Positions 14,474 to 24,825 of a DNA stretch of 64,000 nucleotides are shown piece after piece. Origin of the DNA: Rutidosis leptorrhynchoides (Eukaryota > Streptophyta > Magnoliopsida > Asterales > Asteraceae); the NCBI RefSeq assembly GCF_046630445.1, contig NC_092335.1, positions 630,662,001 through 630,726,000 on the forward strand. Direction: 5' to 3'. The position numbers and the translations under genes are program-made. The notes beneath the pieces were generated by a model. It worked only from the letters and a program-made list of their open reading frames with translations, searched no databases and was not told the DNA's origin. Each line of letters opens with the position of its first letter. Positions within the stretch are counted from its first letter, which is position 1.

Positions 14474-16051
14474 CTACTGATCAGGAGGTGGGTTAGGAGG
14501 AAAATTAGGATATGGATCCCAATTCATGTTCGCGTCCGGGTTCCATGGCTGATTATAGGTGAACTGGTATGCTGCGTCATAATCATAAGAATCATAGGGT
14601 GGTCTCATTTCTGGCTGATGTGCGGGATAGTATGCGGGTCGGGTCGGATAATACATCTCGCCAGGCTGCAACTGGCTTATAATTTGGCGCTGATGATAAT
14701 CCCATCGGCCATGCTCTCGTTGCCGGGAATGCTCGTAGTCATTCCGACGTTGCCATGCCTCGTACTGCATATGCCTATCATAGTTCGTCATGTATTCATC
14801 CTCCATACGAACGCCTAAATCAAGAGCAGTCTCCCGAACAACTCCTATAATGTTGTTCGCCTCTTCCATTTCGTCATCCGAACCTCTTTCTACCTGTCGC
14901 TGAGGTCCCTCGTATCGATATACCCGACCACGTCTCATCAATAATACCCTTGCACCGTGATAAAGGTTTGAACTTATAGTTTCACCTTCGTCCTCTATTT
15001 CGTTCATTGGACCCCCTTGGTGCTTATCCACACCTAAATACTCTCCAATGAGAGTAATGAAAATACCACCACCTATAATACTCCCCGATTTCATCCCCCA
15101 AACTACATTAGCAAGATAATAACCAACACAATAGGGAATGTTAACGAAACTCCTCGGGTCTCTAATACACTTGAGGTAGAACAAATCGTTTACGGTCAAT
15201 TTCTCTTTATTCTTACCCCTTTGTGTAATTGTGTTTGCTAAGAATCTATGAATCACCCGGAGTTCAGCTCTGTCTATATCTAAGTATGTATGATTTCCAC
15301 TGGCGTGAAATTCATTAAAGTGGGACATACACCTCCAGACGGCGTTAATATCAAATTCCCTATCTCTCCTTTCTCCTTGGGCAATCAGGCTATTACAGTC
15401 GGGGCTCAAAAGTTCAGCAGGGGTGTAAATCTGTAAGGCCCTGGCTAAATCTATCATGGACATTCTGTACATGCGTCCACCTAACAGAAATCTAATAAAG
15501 CTTCTATCATCTATCCTCCTAACATCACTGTTTAACTTAATAGTACTAAGTAATTCTATACACCATTCCCTATATATGGTTCTACGAATGGAAAATAGGC
15601 GCATCCAATCGTTAAACTGAGAATTACCATACCTTTGCACCAATAATTCCCGAATCGGTTCGGCAAGGTCAACTGTTTCCAAAGGTGCCCAGTCAATTGC
15701 CCTTGGCATTTCAATAACCTTAAAGTAGAGAATGTGCATGTTCTTTTGATAATCTGGATACTCTATCCAACATCGATCAAATCTCAGATTTGGGTGTAAC
15801 TGATCTTCATTAATGTCTAAGCTCAGAATCATTTGATGTGGAGCGAATTGACGAAACTGATTCATGAATAATTGATCTTGATCGTGATATGGAATATGTT
15901 GCTCCTCATGTTCTTCTTCTTCTTGTTGCATATGTTGTTCTTGTTCATGAAACATTTCCGGTTCGGGCTCTGGTTGTCTGGACGATGATGCACCGTCCGT
16001 ATCTGTATTTCTCTTTCTCCTGAAAGGGTTGAGACTACTGAATCTAGGCAT
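14474..16051 (-). CDS. Athila ORF1-like protein of the inner element
   Basis: A 525-residue frame lying downstream of pol, the position of the extra (env-like) frame in Athila elements. The middle part (LGGRMYRMSMIDLARAL, then IYTPAELL) resembles the Athila ORF-1 family of unknown function. The N-terminus is basic (RRKR), followed by an acidic Gln/Glu-rich stretch and then a folded region. The C-terminus is rich in Tyr, Pro and Asn. No signal peptide or clear membrane span is seen, so an envelope role is not supported. The frame is open up to 16240, but the upstream part only translates the near-palindrome pair, so I choose the Met at 16051 that begins MPRFSSLNPF. Expression would probably need a spliced mRNA. 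Confidence 0.72.
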   Translation of the reverse strand: MPRFSSLNPFRRKRNTDTDGASSSRQPEPEPEMFHEQEQHMQQEEEEHEEQHIPYHDQDQLFMNQFRQFAPHQMILSLDINEDQLHPNLRFDRCWIEYPDYQKNMHILYFKVIEMPRAIDWAPLETVDLAEPIRELLVQRYGNSQFNDWMRLFSIRRTIYREWCIELLSTIKLNSDVRRIDDRSFIRFLLGGRMYRMSMIDLARALQIYTPAELLSPDCNSLIAQGERRDREFDINAVWRCMSHFNEFHASGNHTYLDIDRAELRVIHRFLANTITQRGKNKEKLTVNDLFYLKCIRDPRSFVNIPYCVGYYLANVVWGMKSGSIIGGGIFITLIGEYLGVDKHQGGPMNEIEDEGETISSNLYHGARVLLMRRGRVYRYEGPQRQVERGSDDEMEEANNIIGVVRETALDLGVRMEDEYMTNYDRHMQYEAWQRRNDYEHSRQREHGRWDYHQRQIISQLQPGEMYYPTRPAYYPAHQPEMRPPYDSYDYDAAYQFTYNQPWNPDANMNWDPYPNFPPNPPPDQ

Positions 16052-16195
16052 GATTGTTGTGAAGTTTTGCAAGAAATTTGGTGAAAAATGATGAATTTTT
16101 GAGGGGATTTGGGAGAGTTTTCGTGTTTGTGTATGTGTGTTTGTGAAAGAAGCAGCAGCGACTGAGTTATTTGAACCTGACCAGTTTTTGGCTTC

Positions 16196-16241
16196 CATGC
16201 GAGTCGCATGGTTTCCTGCCCATCCCCATGCGACTCGCATG
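16196..16241. promoter_or_regulatory. Paired near-palindromes upstream of the ORF1-like frame
   Basis: CATGCGAGTCGCATG at 16196-16210 and CATGCGACTCGCATG at 16227-16241, again with a 31-bp pitch and again preceded by ACCTGACCAG. The pair lies just upstream (minus strand) of the ORF1-like start, where a leader or promoter would be. Confidence 0.6.
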
Positions 16242-16252
16242 GGGGTATTTTC

Positions 16253-16291
<39 letters not shown>

Positions 16292-17239
16292 AAACCTTAT
16301 ACTTTTAAAACATAAAATTTAATAAAATTTTAAAAATTTTGTTTCTTTTTAAGACGAGGTCGTTTCGGGACGATGCCCTAGTCCGTCCTTCGACAAAATT
16401 TTAAAATTTTGTCATTTTCAAGCGATTGTTTTAAAAGCTTAGATTTTTGGATTTTTTAATTTTTTTTGGCATACTTTAAATCAAAAAGATTAAAAATAAT
16501 GATAATAAAAGTTCTCGTCCCTCCCTCGGGTAAAGCAATTTCGGTTCAAAGACCTAGTCTTCAACTTACGACGAATTTTAAAAATCATATTTTTAACTTA
16601 ATGAGATAAAGTAAATTTTTGTTTTTAAATTCACACAACTTAAATATAAAATTCAAAATTTATATTAAAAATTCACACCAAACTTAAAATTTGAAATGCA
16701 TAAAATTAAAAATTTATATTTTAAAAATTAAAAATTCACACCAAACTTAATTTAAAAATTTATAAATTCATATCAAACTTATATTAATTTTTCAAATATT
16801 TACAATTTTAAATATATTGTTTTTACAAAATTTACAATATTAATTTAAGATTTAAATATTAATTTTAAAAACATGTTAAAAATAAAATTAAAAATCTTTT
16901 TGTATTTTTATCCCACTTTCATCAATCAAATATTATCAAAAATATGCGCCCCTCTTTTCGGTAAAGTAATTTCGGTTCCAAGACCTAATTTAACTCATGA
17001 CGAATTTTTGAAATATTTTGGGTTGATTGATTAAAGATATTTATACCTTAAGAATAAACGTTAAATTTCGCAGTGATGTAATAAATTTTTGAATGATATC
17101 AATAATTTCGGTCGCCAAACCTAATTTTATTCAATACCAATTTAATACTTTTTAGCGAACAAATTAGCGTTTATTATCAAAAGGTTAAAAATAAAAATAA
17201 AAATAAAAACTGTACAGACATACCTGTGAAATAGATTTC
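16242..17239. other. AT-rich spacer between zinc-knuckle frame and ORF1-like frame
   Basis: Strongly AT-rich, with a T run at about 16258-16287 and repeated phrases such as TCACACCAAACTTAA. Near-copies of a GC-richer phrase with TTTCGG and AAGACCTA recur about every 450 bp (near 16536, 16970 and 17110). No coding sequence is recognised. It may be an intron or untranslated spacer for the downstream frame. Confidence 0.45.
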
Positions 17240-17656
17240 TTAGTTATATGATCTATTCCATTCATAAGATAGTCGGTTTAATTGGTTTTCCATGGCTACA
17301 TAAGCATAACCTCGAGCATTCAGTATCTTTTCTTCTAAACATATGAACGGTCCGTCTCTGCATAAAGTAACAAATTCGGTATTTGAATAGGTTTGATTAT
17401 TTGAACATTTACCTCCATGTGACCATTTTCCGCATTTGTGACATCGTTCTAGGTGTCGTGCTCTTCTTTTCGCTGCGGATTTTGATTTTCCTTTACCAAA
17501 TTGTAACTTATTATCTTCGCATCTGGATTCTTTTCTAACTCCGTCCATTCTTTCTCTGATTACTGATACTAATTCGCTCGGTAGTATGTCATTATTACGT
17601 TTAGTGATCAAAGCGTGTAGCATTAGACCATGGTTTAGTTCACAGGCAGTCTTCAT
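17240..17656 (-). CDS. Small zinc-knuckle-like protein of the inner element
   Basis: A 138-residue frame starting 172 bp after the pol stop on the same strand. It has a basic middle (KGKSKSAAKRRARHLE) followed directly by CHKCGKWSHGGKC, a Cys-X2-Cys-X4-His-X3-Cys pattern close to a retroviral-type knuckle. The N-terminal half carries a possible amphipathic helix (SELVSVIRERMDGVRK) and the C-terminus is Tyr/Asn-rich. I do not recognise the family. A second nucleic-acid-binding protein besides the gag knuckle is a reasonable inference. It may be a duplicated or acquired accessory frame. Confidence 0.55.
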   Translation of the reverse strand: MKTACELNHGLMLHALITKRNNDILPSELVSVIRERMDGVRKESRCEDNKLQFGKGKSKSAAKRRARHLERCHKCGKWSHGGKCSNNQTYSNTEFVTLCRDGPFICLEEKILNARGYAYVAMENQLNRLSYEWNRSYN

Positions 17657-17827
17657 TTTGTAAAAACCTAAAAAAATAAAAATTCAGAATGGGGGGAGAA
17701 GACTAGTTCTTTAGGGTCTGCTAGGGAAAGACCATACGTGTTCCATTTTCGAGAACTACACGAAAACAGACAATCTAACTCTAACAGAAATACATATTAT
17801 CCTTTAAAGACTTGATTCTCCCCACAC

Positions 17828-20800
17828 TTAGTTAGTTGTGGTATCGAAATTGTGATTAACTTCGTTGTCGACTTCCCTCGGACCATGTATGTAATGTTTA
17901 ACTCTGTGACCATTAACTTTAAATTCAATCCCATTTGAATTTATCAATTCTATCGTTCCGTATGGGAAAACTCTTTTGACTATGAATGGTCCAGACCATC
18001 TTGATTTCAATTTTCCAGGAAATAGCTTGAATCGTGAATTGAAAAGAAGAACTCTGTCTCCTTCTTTAAATTCTTTTGAACTTCTGATTCTTTTATCATG
18101 CCATTTCTTCGTTCTTTCTTTATAGATTAACGAATTTTCGTATGCTTCATGTCTTAATTCTTCTAATTCGTTTAGTTGACTTAATCGTAGACGTCCAGCT
18201 TCATGTAAATCAAGATTACATGTCTTCAAAGCCCAAAATGCTTTGTGTTCAATTTCTACTGGAAGATGACATGCTTTTCCATAAACAAGTCTAAAAGGTG
18301 TGGTTCCAATTGGAGTTTTGTAAGCTGTTCTAAAAGCCCAGAGTGCATCCTCCAATTTAATGGACCATTCCTTCGGATTTGATCCTACAGTTTTCTCTAG
18401 AATACGTTTTAAAGCTCGGTTGGTATTTTCAACTTGTCCACTTGTTTGTGGATGATATGCGGTGGAGATTTTATGAGTTACTCCATATCTTTTAAGAACT
18501 TTCTCAAGTTGATTATTACAGAAATGAGTTCCCCGATCACTTATTAAAGCTTTCGGTGTTCCAAACCTTGCAAAAAGACGTTTTAAAAAGTTGACTACAA
18601 CTCGTGCATCGTTAGTTGGGAGAGCTTGTGCTTCCGCCCATTTAGATACATAATCAATGGCTACGAGTATATATAGATTATTATGAGATTTTGGAAATGG
18701 ACCCATAAAGTCAATACCCCAAATGTCAAATACTTCACATACTTGGATGACATTTTGTGGCATTTCATCACGTTGACTTATTTTTCCGGCCCTTTGACAT
18801 GCATCACAGGATTTGCAAAGAAGGTGTGCGTCTTTGTAAATTGTAGGCCAATAGAATCCAACTTCATAAACTTTTCTTGCTGTTAGTTGAGGCCCATAAT
18901 GCCCTCCTGTTGGTCCTGTGTGACAATGGTTTAATATTTTACTGGCTTCATCTCCGAATACACATCGGCGTATTATTCCATCGGGACAACTTTTAAACAG
19001 ATGTGGATCTTCCCAGAAATAGTGTTTTATATCACTGAAGAATTTCTTTCGTCTTTGGTACGATAATCCTTTTTCAAGGAATCCACAAACTAAGTAGTTT
19101 GCATAGTCTGCAAACCATGGGATTTCTTTATAATCTATCTTCAATAGATATTCATCAGGAAAGTTGTCTTGTATGGCCGATTCATTTAGAACTTCTAATT
19201 CGGGATTTTCAAGACGAGAAAGATGATCAGCGGCGAGATTTTCTGCTCCTCTTTTATCTCGGATTTCAATATCAAACTCTTGTAAGAGTAAGATCCAACG
19301 GATTAATCTTGGTTTAGCATCTTGTTTTGAAAATAGGTATCTAAGAGCAGAATGGTCGGTATAGACCACCGTTTTTGCTAGAACGAGATATGATCGAAAT
19401 TTGTCAAAAGCAAAGACAATAGCAAGGAGTTCTTTTTCAGTAGTTGTATAGTTCGTTTGTGCTCCTTGTAATGTCTTACTAGCATAATATATAGGTTGAA
19501 ATCGTTTTTCAATCCTTTGTCCTAAAACGGCTCCCATTGCAAAATCACTTGCATCGCACATTAGTTCAAATGGTAGATTCCAATTTGGTGTTATCATGAT
19601 CGGCGCATTAGTGAGTTTTTCTTTAAGAATATTAAAAGATTTGATACATTCATCTGAAAAGATGAATGGCGCATCCTTTTCTAGGAGTTTATTCATAGGA
19701 GTGGCAATTTTAGAAAAATCTTTTATGAAACGTCGGTAAAAACCGGCATGCCCTAGAAAACTCCTAACTCCTCTAACATCTGTGGGATGTGGAAGTTTAG
19801 CAATTACATCTACTTTAGCTCTATCCACTTCAATTCCTTCTTTTGAAATTTTATGTCCAAGAACGATGCCTTCTTTAACCATGAAATGGCATTTCTCCCA
19901 ATTAAGTACTAGATTTGATTTTTCGCATCTAATTAGCATTCGTTCCAGATTAACTAGACATGATTTAAATGTATCACCGAAAACTGAAAAGTCATCCATG
20001 AATACTTCCATGCATTCTTCTATCATGTCATGAAAAATCGCCATCATACACCTTTGAAAGGTTGCAGGGGCGTTACAAAGTCCAAATGGCATGCGTTTGT
20101 AAGCAAAAGTATCATAAGGGCACGTGAATGTGGTTTTCTCTTGATCCTCGGGTGCTATTGGAATTTGAAAATATCCGGAAAATCCATCTAGAAAACAATA
20201 GTAACTATTTCCGGCTAATCTTTCCAACATTTGATCTATGAAAGGTAAGGGAAAGTGATCTTTTCTGGTGGCGTCATTTAATTTTCTATAATCAATACAT
20301 ACACGCCATCCTGTTACAGTCCTAGTAGGAATAAGCTCATTTTTCTCATTTGTAATGACAGTCATGCCACCCTTCTTAGGCACGCATTGAACTGGGCTTA
20401 CCCATGGACTATCAGAAATTGGATATATCAAACCTGCATCTAGCAGTTTAATAATCTCTTTCTTAACTACATCTTGCATATTAGGATTTAGTCTTCGTTG
20501 GCGTTGCACATACGTTTTATGACCTTCTTCCATAAGGATTTTATGTGTGCAATACGAAGGACTTATTCCTTTAATATCATGAATCTTCCATGCAATGGCT
20601 GGTTTATGAGCTTTCAACACAGAAATGAGTTGTGATTTCTCATTTTCAGTAAGAGAAGACGATATTATTACAGGTAATTCAGATTCACCATGTAAATAAG
20701 CGTATTCCAAATGGTTTGGAAGTGGCTTTAACTCTAATTTCGGAGGTTCTTCTATCGATGATTTATATCGATATCTGTCTTCTTCTTTTAGCATTTGAAT

Positions 20801-23434
20801 TTCTTCTGTTGTTGGTTCATATCCATTAGCTATAAGTGTAGCTAACATTTCAGCTTCATCAATTGGTTCATTACCTTCTCCTAAAGAACATTCTCCTGTT
20901 CCTTGTAATTCTGGAAATTCTTCTAATAATTCTGCATGTGCATCTATAGTTTGAATATAATAACATGTATCATCTGCAGATTGTGGTTGTTGCATTGCTC
21001 TATCAACTGAAAAGGTAACACTCTCATCCTCTATACTTAGGGTCAGTTTCTTACCGAACACGTCTATCATTGCTTTAGCCGTGTTTAAGAATGGTCTTCC
21101 TAATATGAGAGGAACTTGAGAATCTTCTTCCATGTCCAAAATAACAAAATCTACTGGAAATACTAAAGTACCAACTTTAACTAGCATGTTCTCTATTATC
21201 CCTCTAGGATATTTTATTGATCGGTCGGCTAGTTGTATGCTTATTCTGGTTGGTTTCAATTCTCCAAGGTCTAGTTTAGCGTATAGTGAATACGGCATTA
21301 GATTTATACTAGCACCTAAGTCTGCCAATGCTTCTATTGAACTAAGACTACCCAGAAAACATGGAATTGTGAAACTTCCTGGATCAGATAATTTTTCTGG
21401 TATCTTATTCAACAGCACTGCTGAACAATTAGCATTCATAGTAACAGCCGAGAGTTCTTCCATTTTCTTTCTATTCGTGATTAGATCTTTCAAGAATTTA
21501 GCATATCTTGGCATTCCTGAAATCACATCAATGAAAGGAAGATTTACATTTATCTGTTTAAACATATCCAAGAATTTGGATTGCTCGGCTTCAAGTTTTT
21601 CCTTCTTCATTTTACTCGGATAAGGAAGTGGTGGTTGGTATGGTTTAACATAAGGTTTATCCTTAACTGTGTTATCTTCATTAACCTTTTCAACTACCGG
21701 TTCTTTTTCCTTATCTTGATCAGGTTGTGGTTCTTGTGGAGTAGGAATAGTTTCATCAGAAGTTACAGGTATTTCAGGTGGTTTAAGTGTTGTACCACTT
21801 CTTGTGGTAATAGCTTTAGCTGTTTCATTCCGGGGGTTAGCATTTGTATCACTAGGTAAACTTCCCGGTTTTCTTTCACCTATTAACCTTGCTAGGTTAC
21901 TTACTTCTTGTTCCAGATTTTGAATAGAAGCTTGTTGATTTCTAAATGCTTGAGCATTTTGTTCATTGGTTTGTTTCTGAGATGTGAAAAACTGCGTTTG
22001 AGTTTCAACTAGCTTCGTCATCATATCTTCTAAATTTGGTTTTTTATCATCGGTTTGTTGTGGTGGTTTGCTTTGAAAATTAGGTCTTTGCTGATTATAA
22101 TTATTATTGGATACTTGTTGATTGCTAGGACCTTGTTGGTTGTTGTATGGAATATTTCGGTTATAATTCTGGTTTTGATTGTAAATCGGTCTTGGCGGTT
22201 GATAATTATTCTGATAATTATTTCCAGGCCTTTGGTTTATGTATGAAATATTCTCTCTTTGTTCCATTGTTAATTCAATACTGAGACAATCTTTTGTCAA
22301 ATGTGGTCCTCCACACTGCTCACAACTAATTCGTATAGCATGAATATCTTTAGTCATCTTTTCCATTCGTCTCTCGAAAGCATCTATCTTTGCGGAAATG
22401 GAATCTAAGTCATGACTAGAATCGGCTCTAGCTGCTTTAGATGATCTAATGATATCTTTTTCTTGGTGCCACTCATGTGAGTGGGAAGCAGTATTATCAA
22501 TAATTTTGTAAGCATCAGTTTCGGTTTTCTTCATAATAGAACCACCAGCTGCTATATCTATGTCTTTCCTTGTAGTGATGTCGCATCCTTGGTAGAATAT
22601 TTGTACTATTTGACAGGTGTCTAAACCATGTTGCGGACATCCTCTTAACAACTTTCCATATCTTGTCCACGCCTCATATAGAGTTTCATTTGGTTTCTGT
22701 GTGAACGTAACAATTTCTGCTTGAAGTCTTACGGCTTTAGATGCAGGAAAGAATTGCTTAAGAAATTTGTCAACTAAAACGTCCCATGTATCAATCGCCC
22801 CTTCAGGTAACGATTCCAACCAATCTTTGGCTTCTCCCTTTAAAGTCCAGGGAAATAACATGAGATATATCTGTTCATCCTCCACTTCTCGTATTTTAAA
22901 TAGTGTGCAGATCCTATTAAAGGTACGTAGATGTTCATTTGGATCTTCCTTCGGCGCACCACTAAATTGGCATTGATTAGTCACCATGTGTAGAATTTGT
23001 CCTTTGATTTCATAATCTGGCGCATTAATGTCTGGATGAGTAATTGCGTGACCTTGGCCAGTGCGTTTAGCTCTCATTCGGTCTTCCATACTTAAAGGTT
23101 CCAGATTCTCCATAATTGAATTTGTTGAATCGGTATCACTAGATGATTCTGATTTAATGGTTCGTTCCTCAACAATCTCTGTTTGAATGATTGGTGGTTC
23201 CGGAGGAAAGTTTAATGGTTCGGGATCTATGAACCGTTCCTGAATATTCTCTGGATTCTCAATTGTGAGTTTGGGTTCAAAAAATGGATTATCGGAAATT
23301 TGAACTGAAGTACTTGGTCGACTTGATGACGATTCTAAAGAAAAATCAACGGCGGCTATATTTGTTAAACGATGTCTTGATCTAGTTACAGGTGGTGAAC
23401 GTACAAAAGGTGGTGAACGTCTTGCTCGGTGCAT
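17828..23434 (-). CDS. gag-pol polyprotein of the inner Athila-like element
   Basis: One uninterrupted 1868-residue frame. Order: gag capsid (about residues 130-330, with DPNEHLRTF and [13 protein letters not shown]), a short knuckle [13 protein letters not shown] (about 370), an Asn/Gln-rich linker, an aspartic protease with [11 protein letters not shown] (about 720; the Leu for Ser is usual in Athila), reverse transcriptase with [10 protein letters not shown] and the FMDD catalytic box (about 1010-1190), RNase H with [13 protein letters not shown] and AADHLSRL (about 1290-1420), integrase zinc-binding region and core with IDFMGPF and HPQTSGQ (about 1530-1700), and a C-terminal region with [10 protein letters not shown]. 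It supplies particle protein, DNA copying and integration. The stop overlaps a copy of the polypurine-like 9-mer at 17821-17829. It looks whole. Confidence 0.92.
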   Translation of the reverse strand: MHRARRSPPFVRSPPVTRSRHRLTNIAAVDFSLESSSSRPSTSVQISDNPFFEPKLTIENPENIQERFIDPEPLNFPPEPPIIQTEIVEERTIKSESSSDTDSTNSIMENLEPLSMEDRMRAKRTGQGHAITHPDINAPDYEIKGQILHMVTNQCQFSGAPKEDPNEHLRTFNRICTLFKIREVEDEQIYLMLFPWTLKGEAKDWLESLPEGAIDTWDVLVDKFLKQFFPASKAVRLQAEIVTFTQKPNETLYEAWTRYGKLLRGCPQHGLDTCQIVQIFYQGCDITTRKDIDIAAGGSIMKKTETDAYKIIDNTASHSHEWHQEKDIIRSSKAARADSSHDLDSISAKIDAFERRMEKMTKDIHAIRISCEQCGGPHLTKDCLSIELTMEQRENISYINQRPGNNYQNNYQPPRPIYNQNQNYNRNIPYNNQQGPSNQQVSNNNYNQQRPNFQSKPPQQTDDKKPNLEDMMTKLVETQTQFFTSQKQTNEQNAQAFRNQQASIQNLEQEVSNLARLIGERKPGSLPSDTNANPRNETAKAITTRSGTTLKPPEIPVTSDETIPTPQEPQPDQDKEKEPVVEKVNEDNTVKDKPYVKPYQPPLPYPSKMKKEKLEAEQSKFLDMFKQINVNLPFIDVISGMPRYAKFLKDLITNRKKMEELSAVTMNANCSAVLLNKIPEKLSDPGSFTIPCFLGSLSSIEALADLGASINLMPYSLYAKLDLGELKPTRISIQLADRSIKYPRGIIENMLVKVGTLVFPVDFVILDMEEDSQVPLILGRPFLNTAKAMIDVFGKKLTLSIEDESVTFSVDRAMQQPQSADDTCYYIQTIDAHAELLEEFPELQGTGECSLGEGNEPIDEAEMLATLIANGYEPTTEEIQMLKEEDRYRYKSSIEEPPKLELKPLPNHLEYAYLHGESELPVIISSSLTENEKSQLISVLKAHKPAIAWKIHDIKGISPSYCTHKILMEEGHKTYVQRQRRLNPNMQDVVKKEIIKLLDAGLIYPISDSPWVSPVQCVPKKGGMTVITNEKNELIPTRTVTGWRVCIDYRKLNDATRKDHFPLPFIDQMLERLAGNSYYCFLDGFSGYFQIPIAPEDQEKTTFTCPYDTFAYKRMPFGLCNAPATFQRCMMAIFHDMIEECMEVFMDDFSVFGDTFKSCLVNLERMLIRCEKSNLVLNWEKCHFMVKEGIVLGHKISKEGIEVDRAKVDVIAKLPHPTDVRGVRSFLGHAGFYRRFIKDFSKIATPMNKLLEKDAPFIFSDECIKSFNILKEKLTNAPIMITPNWNLPFELMCDASDFAMGAVLGQRIEKRFQPIYYASKTLQGAQTNYTTTEKELLAIVFAFDKFRSYLVLAKTVVYTDHSALRYLFSKQDAKPRLIRWILLLQEFDIEIRDKRGAENLAADHLSRLENPELEVLNESAIQDNFPDEYLLKIDYKEIPWFADYANYLVCGFLEKGLSYQRRKKFFSDIKHYFWEDPHLFKSCPDGIIRRCVFGDEASKILNHCHTGPTGGHYGPQLTARKVYEVGFYWPTIYKDAHLLCKSCDACQRAGKISQRDEMPQNVIQVCEVFDIWGIDFMGPFPKSHNNLYILVAIDYVSKWAEAQALPTNDARVVVNFLKRLFARFGTPKALISDRGTHFCNNQLEKVLKRYGVTHKISTAYHPQTSGQVENTNRALKRILEKTVGSNPKEWSIKLEDALWAFRTAYKTPIGTTPFRLVYGKACHLPVEIEHKAFWALKTCNLDLHEAGRLRLSQLNELEELRHEAYENSLIYKERTKKWHDKRIRSSKEFKEGDRVLLFNSRFKLFPGKLKSRWSGPFIVKRVFPYGTIELINSNGIEFKVNGHRVKHYIHGPREVDNEVNHNFDTTTN

Positions 23435-24797
23435 TCACTGAATATCCTATTAGTTTTTAAAAGGAAAGAAAAATTATAATAAGTTATCCAATTAATAGAC
23501 TTTTCTGATTTTGCCCACGTTTCGAATAGCCAAAAGATGCAGCAGAGGGGCAGGATTCGTTTGGTCTCAATATAATTGAGGACTGTTTGGCTCCAATAAC
23601 CCGGTCCACGTACAAATCCAACTATTACTACGAACCAGAAAATTTTGATGTCTATTAATTTAACCACTTAAAATAAATTTTCGTAATTTTAAGAAATTTA
23701 GATAAGAAGTAGAAAAAATTCTAAGTCCTAAAACTAGAATAGCGAGAAATAAGAAAGAAAAAGAGTTCGTCGAAAAAGGTTGAAAAAGAAAAAATGGTTG
23801 AAAATAAAAGGTGACGGAAAAATAAAAGAAACTTATAAAAACTTAAAAAATACTTTACTAACCTAACCTTATTACTACAACTAACTTAAAATTATAATCG
23901 CAAATTGAAATTACTAATTGGAATGATAATTGGTACATAGTAAAAGGTCTAAAACTATTAAAGCTTACAGGAAAAACTAAATCCCAAATGGAAATAACTT
24001 AAAAAGAAACTAAAACTTCAAAAGGCGTCGCAAAATTCTAAAGCACCTAAATCTTAGTCTAAAGAAAAAGTACTTAAGGAATTCTACGGCAAAACCTAAA
24101 AATCTAGGAGTAAAAATAACTATAGCAAAAACTAAGTTTAAAATTAAATATGAGCTAAAAGATACAAATATTACGCTACAACGATTAAAAAGGGACAAAA
24201 TATTAAAAGTTATAAAAAGTTATAAAAATATTAGATTTTATAAAAATATTATATTTATATTTTTTTATATTATAGTATTAAGTAAATAAATAATAAAACT
24301 TAAACAAAAGTAAAAATAACTAAATAAATTAAAAACTTTAATTATAATAATAATAATAGTTTTAGGGTTTTAGTAATAATAATTTAATAATATCCGTAAT
24401 AAATGCGTGATTAGGGTTTGGATGTGGCCTGGTCAACCCCTTCATGCGAGTCGCATGGAATAAGGGGGTAGGTCATGCGAGTCGCATGAACACCCTGAAC
24501 TGGTTCAATTGGACTGGTTCAAATGACAGGTCACGTAATTATTTTTTTATTTTTAATTTCTGTTTTAAATTTAAATAAAATATATATATAATTAAAATAA
24601 AAACTTAAAAATAAACTTAAAATACTTTATAATTTTGTAAAAATAAAAGAAAAACTTAAAAATATACTTAAAATACTTTTTTTTTTATCTTTTATCTTTT
24701 TAATTTTTATAATTTTTAAACAAAAATATATATATAACAAAAACTAATTAAAACTTAAAAATATTTTTTTTTTTTATATTGACGTTTCGCTTCGGTG
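23435..24797 (-). other. Leader (5' untranslated region) of the inner element
   Basis: 1.4 kb between the primer site and the gag start, AT-rich, with no recognised gene. It contains the third pair of near-palindromes (24443-24488). Length is normal for Athila-type elements. Confidence 0.6.
24443..24488. promoter_or_regulatory. Paired near-palindromes in the leader of the inner element
   Basis: CATGCGAGTCGCATG at 24443-24457 and again at 24474-24488, with start-to-start distance 31 bp. Both have central G, unlike the mixed pairs in the LTRs and near 16200. A CCTGGTCA phrase precedes the pair. Confidence 0.6.
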
Positions 24798-24817
24798 ATT
24801 CCCCGGCAGCGGCGCCA
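24798..24817 (-). other. tRNA-Asp-type primer binding site of the inner element
   Basis: On the minus strand the sequence TGGCGCCGCTGCCGGGGAAT follows the 5' LTR after eight bases. It matches the 3' end of plant tRNA-Asp with one difference (C for T). This primer is typical of Athila and Tat elements and fixes the orientation. Confidence 0.85.
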
Positions 24818-24825
24818 AAAATACT

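Noticed and set aside
16052-16240. Extending the ORF1-like protein upstream to the first Met
   Set aside because: The extra 63 codons translate the near-palindrome pair and low-complexity leader; the Met at 16051 starts the basic, protein-like sequence.
22055-22246. Plus-strand hydrophobic frame suggesting a membrane protein
   Set aside because: Antisense of the Asn/Gln-rich gag linker of the inner element.
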